DNA of 64,000 nt from UBA2357 sp046295975. GTDB lineage: Bacteria; Pseudomonadota; Gammaproteobacteria; Burkholderiales; Rhodocyclaceae. The translations under genes were made by a program, and so were the position numbers. The DNA is taken from positions 61,440 to 125,439 of the forward strand of contig JBKBMG010000007.1 of the NCBI GenBank assembly GCA_046295975.1, given 5' to 3'. The notes under the pieces are model-generated. The model worked only from the letters and a program-made list of their open reading frames with translations. It was not told the DNA's origin and searched no databases. Shown one piece after another: positions 29,062-37,815 of this stretch (the first letter of the stretch is position 1; every line of letters begins with the position of its first letter).

Positions 29062-29931
29062 ATGGGCGAACGTAAAAACCTCTGCGTGATGGTGGCCGAA
29101 ATCATCGGCGGACCAAGCATGGACGCAGCACTCGGCGCGCTGGAGGCCAAGCACGCAGTCGACCGTGGCATGCGCCGGGTGGACCTGGCCGTAGAGGCGA
29201 ACAAGGGCGCCGTGCTGCAGCGCGAGGAGGCGCGCATGCGCGCCGGATTCGAACGCTCGGAGCTGGCCGTGCTGGCCGCCTGCGAGATGCTGGAACGGGT
29301 GCGCAGCCTGCCACCATTGGGCGGCAAGCGCCTGTCCATCCGCATCGGCATGCACTACGGCCCCATGGACAGCGACGACACGCTCACCAGCGAGGCGCCA
29401 CAGGTCGCCACCCGGCTGGTGCGCGCCGCCAAGGGCGGCGAGGCACTGGCCACCGCGGCGGCGGTGCTGCTGCTGCCGGCGGCGACCCGCAACCTCAGCC
29501 GACTGGAGAACACCCCCCGGGCGGATCTGAGCGACCTCGAATGGCCGCTTTATTCGATCGCGCGCCAACCCGAATCGGTGGTGTCGCTTCCGCCAGCCAC
29601 CAAGCTGTCGCAGCGCCTCAAGGTGCGCCATCAGCAGGACGTGATCTACCTGGATGACCAGCGCCCGATCCTGCTGTTCGGGCGCGAACTCGGCAACGAC
29701 GTGGTGATCATGGACCCGCGCGCGTCCCGCCAGCACTGTCGCATCGAGCGTCGGCGCAACGGGTTCGCGCTGGTCGACTACAGCACCAACGGCTGTTACG
29801 TGGTCGAGGAAAGTGGGGAGGAGCGCCGCGTCAAGCACGGCGAAGTGGCGATCGTCGGCCCGGGCCGCATCGGTTGCGGATTCTCGGCCAATGAAATCGA
29901 GCGCGACCTGGTGTTCTTCGAGGTCGTGTGA
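29062..29931 (+). CDS. FHA-domain protein with degenerate class III cyclase-like N-terminus
   Basis: 289 residues. The C-terminal ~100 residues are an FHA phosphothreonine-binding domain: ILLFGRELGNDVVI, ASRQHCRIERR and YSTNGCYV carry the expected Gly-Arg, Ser-x-x-His and Asn-Gly residues. The first ~170 residues resemble an adenylate/guanylate cyclase catalytic fold (VMVAEIIGG, LSIRIGMHYGP, APQVATRLVRAAKGGE). However, the metal-binding aspartates seem to be replaced (AEI where ADI is usual; no Gly-Asp hairpin), so it is probably catalytically dead. No membrane segment is seen. The start at 29062 is the best fit; in-frame starts from 28930 overlap ttcA. Confidence 0.75.
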   Translation: MGERKNLCVMVAEIIGGPSMDAALGALEAKHAVDRGMRRVDLAVEANKGAVLQREEARMRAGFERSELAVLAACEMLERVRSLPPLGGKRLSIRIGMHYGPMDSDDTLTSEAPQVATRLVRAAKGGEALATAAAVLLLPAATRNLSRLENTPRADLSDLEWPLYSIARQPESVVSLPPATKLSQRLKVRHQQDVIYLDDQRPILLFGRELGNDVVIMDPRASRQHCRIERRRNGFALVDYSTNGCYVVEESGEERRVKHGEVAIVGPGRIGCGFSANEIERDLVFFEVV

Positions 29932-30040
29932 TCCGCCGACGCGAGTCAAGCGCATCCACCTGAGCGGCGCACCCACCCAGGCTGAAGCTGACCGGACTCA
30001 GTCAGCGGCACGACCTTGGGAAACACTGATTTATTCCCGA

Positions 30041-30135
30041 CGGTTCGGGCCGACCCTGTCGAGGCCCTTGATTTTACCAGGCATGCTCTTCGACAAGCCT
30101 GTCCTGAGCGCAACCGAAGGGTTCAGGGCGAGCGG
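30041..30135. repeat. REP-like palindromic intergenic repeat, copy 1
   Basis: It lies in the 380-base gap between the FHA gene and the convergent EF-hand gene. It contains CTCTTCGACAAGCCTGTCC, then GAGCGCAACCGAAGGGTTCAGG, with CGGTTCGGGC at its left side. The same words (TCGACnnGC, CCTGTCGAA, CGAAC/GTTCG ends) recur near 45.85, 52.2, 57.3 and 58.4 kb. The rest of the gap shows no gene. Confidence 0.6.
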
Positions 30136-30311
30136 ATTGAATCAGGGCTTCCCTTGAATCTTGAATCGCGCCCACAAGACACGCCGCACCGGACGACGCG
30201 AGCACGACAAGAGCGGGCCCGGCCGCCAGGGGGGAGGACGGACGCGGACCCGCGGGCGAGGAAACTGCGCCGGTCACGCGGACCTCCGTCCGCGAGCCGT
30301 ATCGTCAGGAC

Positions 30312-30611
30312 TCAGCCCTGGTTTTCCTGGCCGAAATAGGCACGCCACTCTTCCGGGCTGATGCGGCCGTCGTTGTCGGTGTCGATCTGGCTGAAGTCGT
30401 TGGCGACCTGCGGGGAGCGCGCGGCCTCGTCAGCGTCGATCACACCATCGCTGTTGGCATCGAGTTGCTGGAACAAAGCCTCGGCGCCCTCGGCCTGGCT
30501 CAGCACCTGCACATCCCACGGCACCTCGGTCACGGCGTCGACCGCGGATGCGGCGAACGGGAAGGCAAAAGCGGACGCAACGGCGGCGATGGCGATCATC
30601 TTGGATTTCAT
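30312..30611 (-). CDS. secreted EF-hand protein
   Basis: 99 residues with a clear signal peptide (1-23, ending ASA-V). Two canonical calcium-binding loops follow: DANSDGVIDADE (51-62) and DTDNDGRISPEE (77-88). Each has Asp/Asn at positions 1, 3 and 5, Gly at 6 and Glu at 12. It is probably a periplasmic or exported calcium-binding protein; its partner is unknown. The ATG at 30611 begins the signal peptide; the frame extends to 30680 without similarity. It diverges from the YqaA-like gene and faces the FHA gene. Confidence 0.85.
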   Translation of the reverse strand: MKSKMIAIAAVASAFAFPFAASAVDAVTEVPWDVQVLSQAEGAEALFQQLDANSDGVIDADEAARSPQVANDFSQIDTDNDGRISPEEWRAYFGQENQG

Positions 30612-30890
30612 GGCGTTTCTCCAGTTATTGGCAAATGGTCGGCCTCGTTTCAGCGAGGACACCCACCCTATGGCAACCATCGTGCCAGGTTGCGAGAACC
30701 TCTTTTAATTCAATCGCATGAACATGATCAGCGACCGCTTCGGGCGTCCGCGTCCGCGCCTGCCACGAAGTTTCCGGGATTTCCGTCGCCAGCCAGCGAC
30801 AGTTCGCCGAGGCAAGGCACGGATTCGCCCGGATTTCGGGACGATGGCGTTGTCGCCGATCACCGACAGCATCCCCGTCCGGGTCCGGCA

Positions 30891-31310
30891 ATGAACCTCA
30901 CGGCGTGGCTGGATCCCGGCCCGGACGTGGGCCTTGCAGCCCTGTTCGTGTCCAGCTTCCTGTCGGCGACGCTGCTGCCCGGCAGTTCGGAACTGGTGCT
31001 GATCGCCCTCCTCAGCCACCACCCGGAAACGGCGACCGCAGCGATCGCTGTCGCCACCGTCGGCAACACCTTGGGCGGTATGAGCACCTATCTCCTCGCC
31101 CGTGCCATTCCGGCCCGTGCCGCACTGGAGCGGCTGGCCTGGGTGCGTCGCCACGGCGCCCCCGTGCTCATCCTGTCCTGGGCGCCGCTGGTCGGTGACG
31201 GACTGTGTGCCGCGGCAGGCTGGTTGCGCCTCAACTGGGTCGCGTGTCTCGCCTGGATGGCGGTCGGCAAGCTGCTGCGCTATGGTGTCGTCGCTTTTCC
31301 GTTCATGTAG
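30891..31310 (+). CDS. YqaA/DedA-like small membrane protein
   Basis: 139 residues, about four hydrophobic segments (roughly 15-40, 48-70, 88-108 and 115-135). FLSATLLPGSSELVLIALL and VGNTLGGMSTYLLAR are the hallmark segments of the YqaA branch of the DedA/SNARE-associated superfamily. These inner-membrane proteins are thought to move or scramble lipids; for YqaA itself no function is established. The RidA gene follows after 18 bases on the same strand, so the two are probably co-transcribed. Confidence 0.82.
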   Translation: MNLTAWLDPGPDVGLAALFVSSFLSATLLPGSSELVLIALLSHHPETATAAIAVATVGNTLGGMSTYLLARAIPARAALERLAWVRRHGAPVLILSWAPLVGDGLCAAAGWLRLNWVACLAWMAVGKLLRYGVVAFPFM

Positions 31311-31328
31311 AAGAAAGGACTCGACCCC

Positions 31329-31676
31329 ATGACCATCCAACGCTTCGGAACCACCGCCCGCTATTCCGACATCACCGTTCACAACGGCGTCGCCTACATC
31401 GTCGAGGTATCCGCCTCCGAAGAAGCCGACATCACCACCCAGACGCGCGAGGTCCTGGCCAGCCTTGACAAGCTCCTGGCCACCGCCGGCAGCGACAACA
31501 CGCGGATCCTGATGGCCACGATCTACCTCACCGATCTCGCCGACTACGATGCAATGAACCAGCTGTGGGACGCATGGCTGCCCGCCGGCACGGCACCGTC
31601 GCGCGCCTGCGTCAAGGTCGCCGGGCTTGCCCGGCCGGGTTACCGCATCGAGATCGCGCTGACTGCCGCGGTCTGA
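31329..31676 (+). CDS. RidA/YjgF family enamine/imine deaminase
   Basis: 115 residues. The conserved C-terminal core SRACVKVAGLARPG and YRIEIALTAAV contains the Arg that orients the substrate carboxylate and the Glu that activates water. RidA proteins hydrolyse reactive 2-aminoacrylate-type intermediates released by PLP enzymes. It is shorter at the N-terminus than archetypal RidA and could belong to another Rid subgroup (Rid1-7). It is likely co-transcribed with the YqaA-like gene. Confidence 0.88.
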   Translation: MTIQRFGTTARYSDITVHNGVAYIVEVSASEEADITTQTREVLASLDKLLATAGSDNTRILMATIYLTDLADYDAMNQLWDAWLPAGTAPSRACVKVAGLARPGYRIEIALTAAV

Positions 31677-31818
31677 TCTCACTGCAAAAGGTCCCGCGCG
31701 GCGCGTCAGCCATTTCAAGCCGCAGCGGGAATCCGTCGGACTTCCACTGGTCTCACACCCAGCCGCTTACGCTTTCAAATCAATACCCTACAAAGCAAAA
31801 GGGCATTAAGCCCGTTCG

Positions 31819-31842
31819 TATTGCGGCGCAATAAGCTACAAT
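31819..31842 (+). promoter_or_regulatory. palindromic operator and -10 of the DUF3683 dehydrogenase gene
   Basis: A perfect inverted repeat TATTGC-GGC-GCAATA (31819-31833) sits 3 bases upstream of a -10 hexamer TACAAT (31837-31842), 38 bases before the ATG. Its position in the -35/-10 spacer suggests repressor binding. A smaller hairpin GGGC-ATTAA-GCCC (about 31801-31813) precedes it. Confidence 0.55.
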
Positions 31843-31879
31843 TCCGAGCTTTTCCGCCGCCCTCGCTCCGGACCTTGTC

Positions 31880-34800
31880 ATGACCCAGCGCCTGCGTGAA
31901 ATTCCGTACAACTACACCTCGTTTTCCGACCGCGAGATCGTCATCCGCCTGCTCGGACATGAGGCCTGGAACACGCTGCAGTCCCTACGCGACGAGCGCG
32001 TCACCGGCCGCTCCGCGCGCATGCTCTACGAGGTGCTGGGCGACATCTGGGTGGTGCAGCGCAACCCCTATCTGCAGGACGACCTGCTCGACAACCGCGA
32101 CCGCCGCGAGGCCTTGATCGGCGCCCTGCGCCATCGCCTCAGCGAAGTCGAGAAGCGCCGCCTGGAAAGTGCCGCCGAGGACCCGGACCGCAGCGCCAAG
32201 GTGGCGCTGCTGGTGCAGGCCGCAGAGGCCTGCGTGCAGGCCTTCGCCCGCTTCTTCGAGGAAACCGCGGCGCTGCGCAAGCAGGCGCTCAAGGAACTGG
32301 CGCGCCACACCCGCCGCGACAACATCTGCTTCGACGGCCATGCGCGCGTGTCGCACGTGACCGATGCCACCGACTGGCGGGTGGAATACCCCTTCGTGGT
32401 GTTGTACCCCGACACCGAGGACGAAATGGCGCCGCTCGTGCGCGCCTGCATCGAACTCGGCCTGACCATCATTCCGCGCGGCGGCGGCACCGGCTACACC
32501 GGCGGCGCCGTGCCGCTGGACGCGCGCTCGGCCGTCATCAATACCGAGAAGCTGATCGATCTGGGCCCGGTGGAAGACGTACTGCTGCCGGGTCTGACGA
32601 CCCCGGTGGCGACCATCCGCACCGGCGCCGGCGTGGTCACCGAGCGCGTGTCGGAAGCCGCCGCCGTCGCCGGCCGCGTGTTCGCGGTGGACCCCACCTC
32701 TGCCAGCGCCTCCTGTATCGGCGGCAACATCGCGATGAACGCCGGCGGCAAGAAGGCGCTGCTGTGGGGGACCGCACTGGACAACCTGGCGTGGTGGAAG
32801 ATGGTGACGCCCGACGGCGACTGGCTGGAGGTCGAACGCGTCCACCACAACCTGGGCAAGATCCACGAGCAGGACCTGGTCACCTTCCAGCTCAAGCGCT
32901 TCGACCCCAGCGGACGCAGGCTGCTGGCAGAGGAAACGCTCACCCTGCCCGGCGCGAGCTGCCGCAAGGACGGGCTGGGCAAGGACGTTACCGACAAATT
33001 CCTGGGCGGGGTGCCGGGGGTGCAGAAGGAAGGCACCGACGGCCTGATCGTGGCCGCACGCTGGGTGCTGCACAAGATGCCGCCGGTCACCCGTACCGTG
33101 TGCCTGGAGTTCTTCGGCCAGGTGCGCGAAGCGGTGCCGGCCATCGTCGAGATTACCGACTACTTCAAACCGGGCGGTGCCGGCCACCGCGCCGGCGTGC
33201 AACTGGCTGGCCTGGAGCACCTGGACGAGCGCTACGTGGTCGCGGTCGGCTACACCACCAAGGCCAAGCGCCACGGCCGGCCCAAGATGGTGCTGATCGG
33301 CGACATCGTCGGCCACGACGAGACCATCGTCATGACGGCGGCCTCCGAGGTGGTGCGCATGTGCAACGCCCGCGCCGCCGAGGGTTTCATCGCCACCTCG
33401 CCCGAGCAGCGCAAGCGCTTCTGGCTGGACCGTTCGCGCACCGCCGCGATCTCGCGCCACACCAATGCGTTCAAGATCAACGAGGACGTGGTGATCCCGC
33501 TGCCACGCATGGGCGACTACTGCGACGGCATCGAGCGCATCAACATCGAGCTGTCCACCCACAACAAGCTGGCGCTGTGCGACGCCCTAGCCGAGTTTCT
33601 GAGCGGCGACCTGCCGCTCAACCAGGGCGACGCCAACCTGTCGGCAGACTCGATCATTGGCGACCGCCGCCAGGCCGCGCTGGACTACGTCGCCAGCGTG
33701 CGGCGGCGCTGGCAGTGGCTGCTCGACCAGCTCGACACGCCGCTCGCCGAGGCCGAGAAGTCCTTCGAGGCGTATGGCGTGCAGGCAGGCGAGTTCACCA
33801 ATCGCGCGGCCGACCCGGTGCTGTTCCACCGCCTCCAGGATTATTCGGTACGGACTTCCTGGAAAGCCGAGCTGCGCCCGCGGCTGGAGAAGATCTTCGA
33901 CGGCGTGCTGTTCAGCCCGGTGCTGGAGCGTATCCGCCAGATCCACAAGCAGGTGCTGCGCGGCCGGGTGTTCGTCGCCCTGCACATGCACGCAGGCGAC
34001 GGCAACGTGCATACCAACATCCCGGTCAACTCCGACAACTACGAGATGCTCGCCACCGCCAACCGCGCGGTCGACCGCATCATGGCGCTGGCCCGTTCGC
34101 TCGACGGCGTGATCTCCGGCGAACACGGCATCGGCATCACCAAGCTCGACTACCTCACCGACGAGGAGATGGCGAGCTACTGGTCGTACAAGCAAAAGGT
34201 GGACCCGCAGGGCCGCTTCAACCGCGGCAAGCTGATGCGCAGAAGCCCGGCCGATGGCGTCTCGCCGGGCAACCTGGACAACGCCTACACCCCGAGCTTC
34301 AACCTGATGGGCCACGAGTCCATCATCATGGAGCAGACCGAGATCCGCGAGATCTCCAACGACATCAAGGACTGCCTGCGCTGTGGCAAGTGCAAGCCGG
34401 TGTGCTCCACCCACGTGCCGCGTGCCAACCTGCTCTACAGCCCGCGCAACAAGATCCTCAGCACCTCGCTGCTGATCGAGGCCTTTCTCTATGAGGAGCA
34501 GACCCGCCGCGGCGTATCGCTCGCGCACTGGTCGGAATTCGACGACGTGGCCGCGCACTGCACGGTGTGCCACAAGTGCGAGAAGCCCTGCCCGGTGGAC
34601 ATCGACTTCGGCGACGTGTCGATCAAGATGCGCAACCTGTTGCGCAAGCAGGGCAAGAAGTCGTTCAACCCCGGCACCGTCGCGGCCATGGCCTTCCTCA
34701 CGGCAAAAGACCCGGCCACCATCAAGCTCATCCGCAAGGGCATGATCGACTGGGGCTACAAGGCCCAGCGCCTGGGCCACCGCATCGGCAAGTCGCTGGG

Positions 34801-35779
34801 GTTGATCCAGGAGCAGGTCGCCGCCCCGCCGGCCACGCTCGGCAAGGCGCCGATCAAGGCCCAGGTGATCCACTTCATCAACAAGCCCATGCCGGGCAAC
34901 CTGCCCAAGCGCACCAGCCGCGCCCTGCTCGACATCGAGGACGACAAGGTCATCCCGGTGATCCGCAACCCGCAGTTGCAGCGCGACGAGTCCGAGTCGG
35001 TGTTCTACTTCCCCGGCTGCGGTTCGGAGCGCCTCTTCAGCCAGGTCGGCCTGGCCACCCAGGCGATGCTCTATCACGTGGGCGCCACCACCGTGCTGCC
35101 GCCGGGCTACCTGTGCTGCGGCTATCCACAGACCTCGGCCGGCTTCGAGGACAAAGGCCTGCAGATCACCACCGACAACCGGGTGCTGTTCCACCGCGTC
35201 GCCAATACGCTGAACTACCTCGACATCAAGACCGTCATCGTGTCCTGCGGCACCTGCATGGATCAGCTCATGAAGTACCAGTTCGAGCAGATCTTCCCCG
35301 GCTGCCGCCTGCTCGACATCCACGAGTACCTGATGGAGAAAGGCGTCCGGCTCGAAGGCGTGAGCGGCACCCGCTACATGTATCACGAGCCCTGCCACAC
35401 CCCCATGAAGCAGTACCAGGGGATCAAGGTCGCCAACGAGTTGATGGGCACGCGCGTGGACCTCAACGACCGCTGCTGCGGCGAGTCCGGCACCCTGGCC
35501 GCGAGCCGTCCGGACATCTCCACCCAGGTGCGCTTCCGCAAGCAGGAGGAAATCGTCAAGGGTGCCACCGCCCTGCGCCAGGACGTGCCGGGCGCGCCGG
35601 TGAAGGTGCTCACCTCCTGCCCCAGCTGCCTGCAGGGCCTGTCGCGCTACAGCGCGGATGGCAATGTGGAGGCGGACTACATCGTCGTCGAGATCGCGCG
35701 CAAGATCCTCGGCGACAACTGGATGCCCGATTACGTGCAGCGCGCCAACCAGGGCGGCATCGAGCGGGTGTTGCTGTAG
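31880..35779 (+). CDS. DUF3683 FAD/FMN-binding dehydrogenase with Fe-S and CCG domains (D-lactate-dehydrogenase-like)
   Basis: 1299 residues, a single-chain fusion. N-terminal DUF3683 (~1-170) is followed by a FAD-binding type 4 domain (IIPRGGGTGYTGGAVPL, CIGGNIAMNAGGKKA). A FAD-oxidase C-terminal region follows (MHAGDGNVHTNIPV, GEHGIGITK). Then come two [4Fe-4S] motifs (CLRCGKCKPVC, CTVCHKCEKPCPVD) and two cysteine-rich CCG-type domains (CCGYPQTSAG, CCGESGTLAAS). Electrons probably flow from a 2-hydroxy acid such as D-lactate or glycolate via flavin and Fe-S centres to the quinone pool. No signal or membrane segment is visible. The specific substrate is unknown. Confidence 0.88.
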   Translation: MTQRLREIPYNYTSFSDREIVIRLLGHEAWNTLQSLRDERVTGRSARMLYEVLGDIWVVQRNPYLQDDLLDNRDRREALIGALRHRLSEVEKRRLESAAEDPDRSAKVALLVQAAEACVQAFARFFEETAALRKQALKELARHTRRDNICFDGHARVSHVTDATDWRVEYPFVVLYPDTEDEMAPLVRACIELGLTIIPRGGGTGYTGGAVPLDARSAVINTEKLIDLGPVEDVLLPGLTTPVATIRTGAGVVTERVSEAAAVAGRVFAVDPTSASASCIGGNIAMNAGGKKALLWGTALDNLAWWKMVTPDGDWLEVERVHHNLGKIHEQDLVTFQLKRFDPSGRRLLAEETLTLPGASCRKDGLGKDVTDKFLGGVPGVQKEGTDGLIVAARWVLHKMPPVTRTVCLEFFGQVREAVPAIVEITDYFKPGGAGHRAGVQLAGLEHLDERYVVAVGYTTKAKRHGRPKMVLIGDIVGHDETIVMTAASEVVRMCNARAAEGFIATSPEQRKRFWLDRSRTAAISRHTNAFKINEDVVIPLPRMGDYCDGIERINIELSTHNKLALCDALAEFLSGDLPLNQGDANLSADSIIGDRRQAALDYVASVRRRWQWLLDQLDTPLAEAEKSFEAYGVQAGEFTNRAADPVLFHRLQDYSVRTSWKAELRPRLEKIFDGVLFSPVLERIRQIHKQVLRGRVFVALHMHAGDGNVHTNIPVNSDNYEMLATANRAVDRIMALARSLDGVISGEHGIGITKLDYLTDEEMASYWSYKQKVDPQGRFNRGKLMRRSPADGVSPGNLDNAYTPSFNLMGHESIIMEQTEIREISNDIKDCLRCGKCKPVCSTHVPRANLLYSPRNKILSTSLLIEAFLYEEQTRRGVSLAHWSEFDDVAAHCTVCHKCEKPCPVDIDFGDVSIKMRNLLRKQGKKSFNPGTVAAMAFLTAKDPATIKLIRKGMIDWGYKAQRLGHRIGKSLGLIQEQVAAPPATLGKAPIKAQVIHFINKPMPGNLPKRTSRALLDIEDDKVIPVIRNPQLQRDESESVFYFPGCGSERLFSQVGLATQAMLYHVGATTVLPPGYLCCGYPQTSAGFEDKGLQITTDNRVLFHRVANTLNYLDIKTVIVSCGTCMDQLMKYQFEQIFPGCRLLDIHEYLMEKGVRLEGVSGTRYMYHEPCHTPMKQYQGIKVANELMGTRVDLNDRCCGESGTLAASRPDISTQVRFRKQEEIVKGATALRQDVPGAPVKVLTSCPSCLQGLSRYSADGNVEADYIVVEIARKILGDNWMPDYVQRANQGGIERVLL

Positions 35780-35816
35780 ACCGCCGGAGGCAGTGGCCCC
35801 GCTGCCGCACGTGACA

Positions 35817-35863
35817 CCGGCCGACTGCCCTGCCGCCCTCATGGTGGTCGGGCAGTCGGCCGG
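35817..35863 (+). terminator. 14-bp inverted repeat after the DUF3683 gene
   Basis: CCGGCCGACTGCCC (35817-35830) is the exact reverse complement of 35850-35863, with a 19-base loop. It lies 37 bases after the stop codon. There is no T-run, so it may instead act as a 3'-end-protecting stem or a protein-binding site. Confidence 0.5.
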
Positions 35864-35918
35864 ATTCGTGTGCTATGGTTCAGGCATTCCGACCATCGGC
35901 CGCAAGGGAGGCAACCTC

Positions 35919-36941
35919 ATGGCATCGCTACGAGCACTCTGCGCAACCCTGATCCTGGCGGTGCTGTGCACCGGCACCACGGCGGCCCGGGCACAGGCCT
36001 GCGAGGTGGACCACAAGGTCGTTTTCGCCGGGCTGGACTACGATTCCAACGCCTTTCATACCGCGCTCGCGCGCCACATCATCGAGCACGGCTACGGCTG
36101 TGCCACCGATCAGCAGCCGGGCGCCCTGGTACCGCTGCATAACGCCATGGCGCGCGGTGACGTACACCTCATCATGGAGGTGTGGAAGTCCAACGAACCC
36201 GAGAGCTGGACCGCCGGCGTGGCCGCCGGCCAACTGGTCGAGGTCGGCACCAATTTCCCCGACGCAATCCAGGGCTGGTTCATCCCCCGTTACCTGGTGG
36301 AAGGCAGTGCCGCGCGCGCGCCCGATCTTCGGTCGGTGAGCGATCTGCCCCGCTACAAGGACGTGTTCCGCGATCCCGAGGAGCCGGCCAAGGGACGCTT
36401 CCTCAACTGCATCGCCGGCTGGCAGTGTGAGGTGGTAAACACCAAGAAACTGCATGCCTACGGACTGACCGAGCACTACACCAACTTCCGCCCCGGCACC
36501 GGTGCGGCGCTGGCCGCGGCGGTGGAGTCGGCGATCAAGCGCCGCCGCCCGGTATTGTTCTACTACTGGGGGCCGACCTGGCTGCTGGGCAAGCTCGGCG
36601 ACGATTTGATCATGCTCGAGGAGCCGCCGTTCGACGCGGCCAAGTGGGCGGCGCTCAACGCGCTGGAGGACCCCAGCCACGCGACCGACGCCACCGCCTA
36701 TCCGGTGGTCGAGGTGGTGATCGGCGCCAACGCCGGTTTCATCTCCCGCGCGCCGCAGTTGCGTGCCTTCCTGACCCGCTACGAAACCACCGGCCAGCAG
36801 GTGTCCGAAGCGCTGGCCTACATGCAGGACAACGACGCCACGCCCGAGGCGGCGGCGCTGGACTTCCTGCGCCGGCGCACGGACATCTGGTCCGGCTGGC
36901 TGCCGCCCGAAGCCGCCGAGCGCGTGCGTCAGTCGCTCTGA
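35919..36941 (+). CDS. glycine betaine/proline-type ABC transporter substrate-binding protein
   Basis: 340 residues with a signal peptide (1-26, ending ARAQA). It belongs to the OpuAC/ProX fold. Trp and Tyr residues that could form an aromatic cage are plentiful (EVWKSNEPESW, QGWFIPRY, YYWGPTWLLG). It should deliver betaine, choline or a related quaternary amine to the adjacent ProW/ProV-like proteins. The start at 35919 has AAGGGAGGC 7 bases upstream; the frame continues upstream without similarity. It is first of three same-strand genes, with a 9-base gap to the permease. Confidence 0.88.
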   Translation: MASLRALCATLILAVLCTGTTAARAQACEVDHKVVFAGLDYDSNAFHTALARHIIEHGYGCATDQQPGALVPLHNAMARGDVHLIMEVWKSNEPESWTAGVAAGQLVEVGTNFPDAIQGWFIPRYLVEGSAARAPDLRSVSDLPRYKDVFRDPEEPAKGRFLNCIAGWQCEVVNTKKLHAYGLTEHYTNFRPGTGAALAAAVESAIKRRRPVLFYYWGPTWLLGKLGDDLIMLEEPPFDAAKWAALNALEDPSHATDATAYPVVEVVIGANAGFISRAPQLRAFLTRYETTGQQVSEALAYMQDNDATPEAAALDFLRRRTDIWSGWLPPEAAERVRQSL

Positions 36942-36950
36942 CCGGCCCGC

Positions 36951-37814
36951 TTGGCGAACTTTCCCGACCTGCGCACGCCGCTGAGGCGTGCCGCCAACGA
37001 CGGCATCGACTACCTGATCGTGAACTTCGGCGACGGGTTCGAGGCCTTCGCCAATGCCTTGCTGCAGTTCCTGCTGTTGTTCGAACGCCTGCTGCGCGGC
37101 ACCCCGCCCTGGGCGGTGCTGCTCGCCACCGGCCTGCTGGCGTTCACCGCCAGCCGGCGCCTGGGATTCGCCGCGGCGGCGGTGTTCGGGATGTGGGTCG
37201 TCGGCGGACTGGGGCAATGGGACCAGGCCATGCAGACGCTGGCACTGGTGCTGGTGTCGGTGCTGGTATCAGTCGCGGTGGGTCTGCCACTCGGGGTCTG
37301 GTGCGCGCGCTCGCGGCGGGTGCGTGGGGTGGTGTCGCCACTGCTCGACCTGATGCAGACCATCCCGAGCTTCGTCTACCTGATTCCGGCGGCAATGCTG
37401 TTCGGACTGGGCAAGGTGCCGGCCCTGCTCGCCACCGTGGTGTACGCCACGCCGCCACTCATCCGGCTCACCGAGCTGGGCATTCGCGAGGTCAGCCGCG
37501 AGGCGATCGAGGCGGCGCGCGCGTTTGGCGCGACCCGCTGGCAGTTGCTGCGCGGTGTGCAGATCCCCATGTCGCTGCCGGCGATCATGCAGGGGGTGAA
37601 CCAGACCACGATGATGGCGCTGGCCATGGTGGTGATTGCGTCGATGATAGGCGCACGCGGCGTCGGCGAGACGGTGCTGATCGGGCTGCAGCGCAACGAT
37701 GCCGGCGAGGGGCTGGTGGGCGGCCTGGTGATCGTGATCCTGGCCATCGTGCTCGACCGCATCATGCAGGCCGGCGGGCGACGCCTGCAGGCGCATCGCA
37801 AGGCGGGAGGCTGA
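36951..37814 (+). CDS. glycine betaine-type ABC transporter permease (ProW-like)
   Basis: 287 residues with a TTG start. Five or six membrane helices are visible. The ATPase-coupling EAA loop is EAARAFGATRWQLLRGVQIP. The pre-helical DGIDYLIVNFGDGFEAF is typical of ProW/OpuAB permeases, which supports the TTG as start; the next candidate, a GTG at 37020, would remove it. The terminal motif IGARGVGETVLIGLQ is also conserved. The gap to the ATPase gene is a single base. Confidence 0.88.
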   Translation: MANFPDLRTPLRRAANDGIDYLIVNFGDGFEAFANALLQFLLLFERLLRGTPPWAVLLATGLLAFTASRRLGFAAAAVFGMWVVGGLGQWDQAMQTLALVLVSVLVSVAVGLPLGVWCARSRRVRGVVSPLLDLMQTIPSFVYLIPAAMLFGLGKVPALLATVVYATPPLIRLTELGIREVSREAIEAARAFGATRWQLLRGVQIPMSLPAIMQGVNQTTMMALAMVVIASMIGARGVGETVLIGLQRNDAGEGLVGGLVIVILAIVLDRIMQAGGRRLQAHRKAGG

Positions 37815-37815
37815 G

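Noticed and set aside
33587..35842. 751-codon minus-strand open frame
   Set aside because: It lies wholly opposite the DUF3683 dehydrogenase, whose Fe-S and flavin motifs establish the coding strand.
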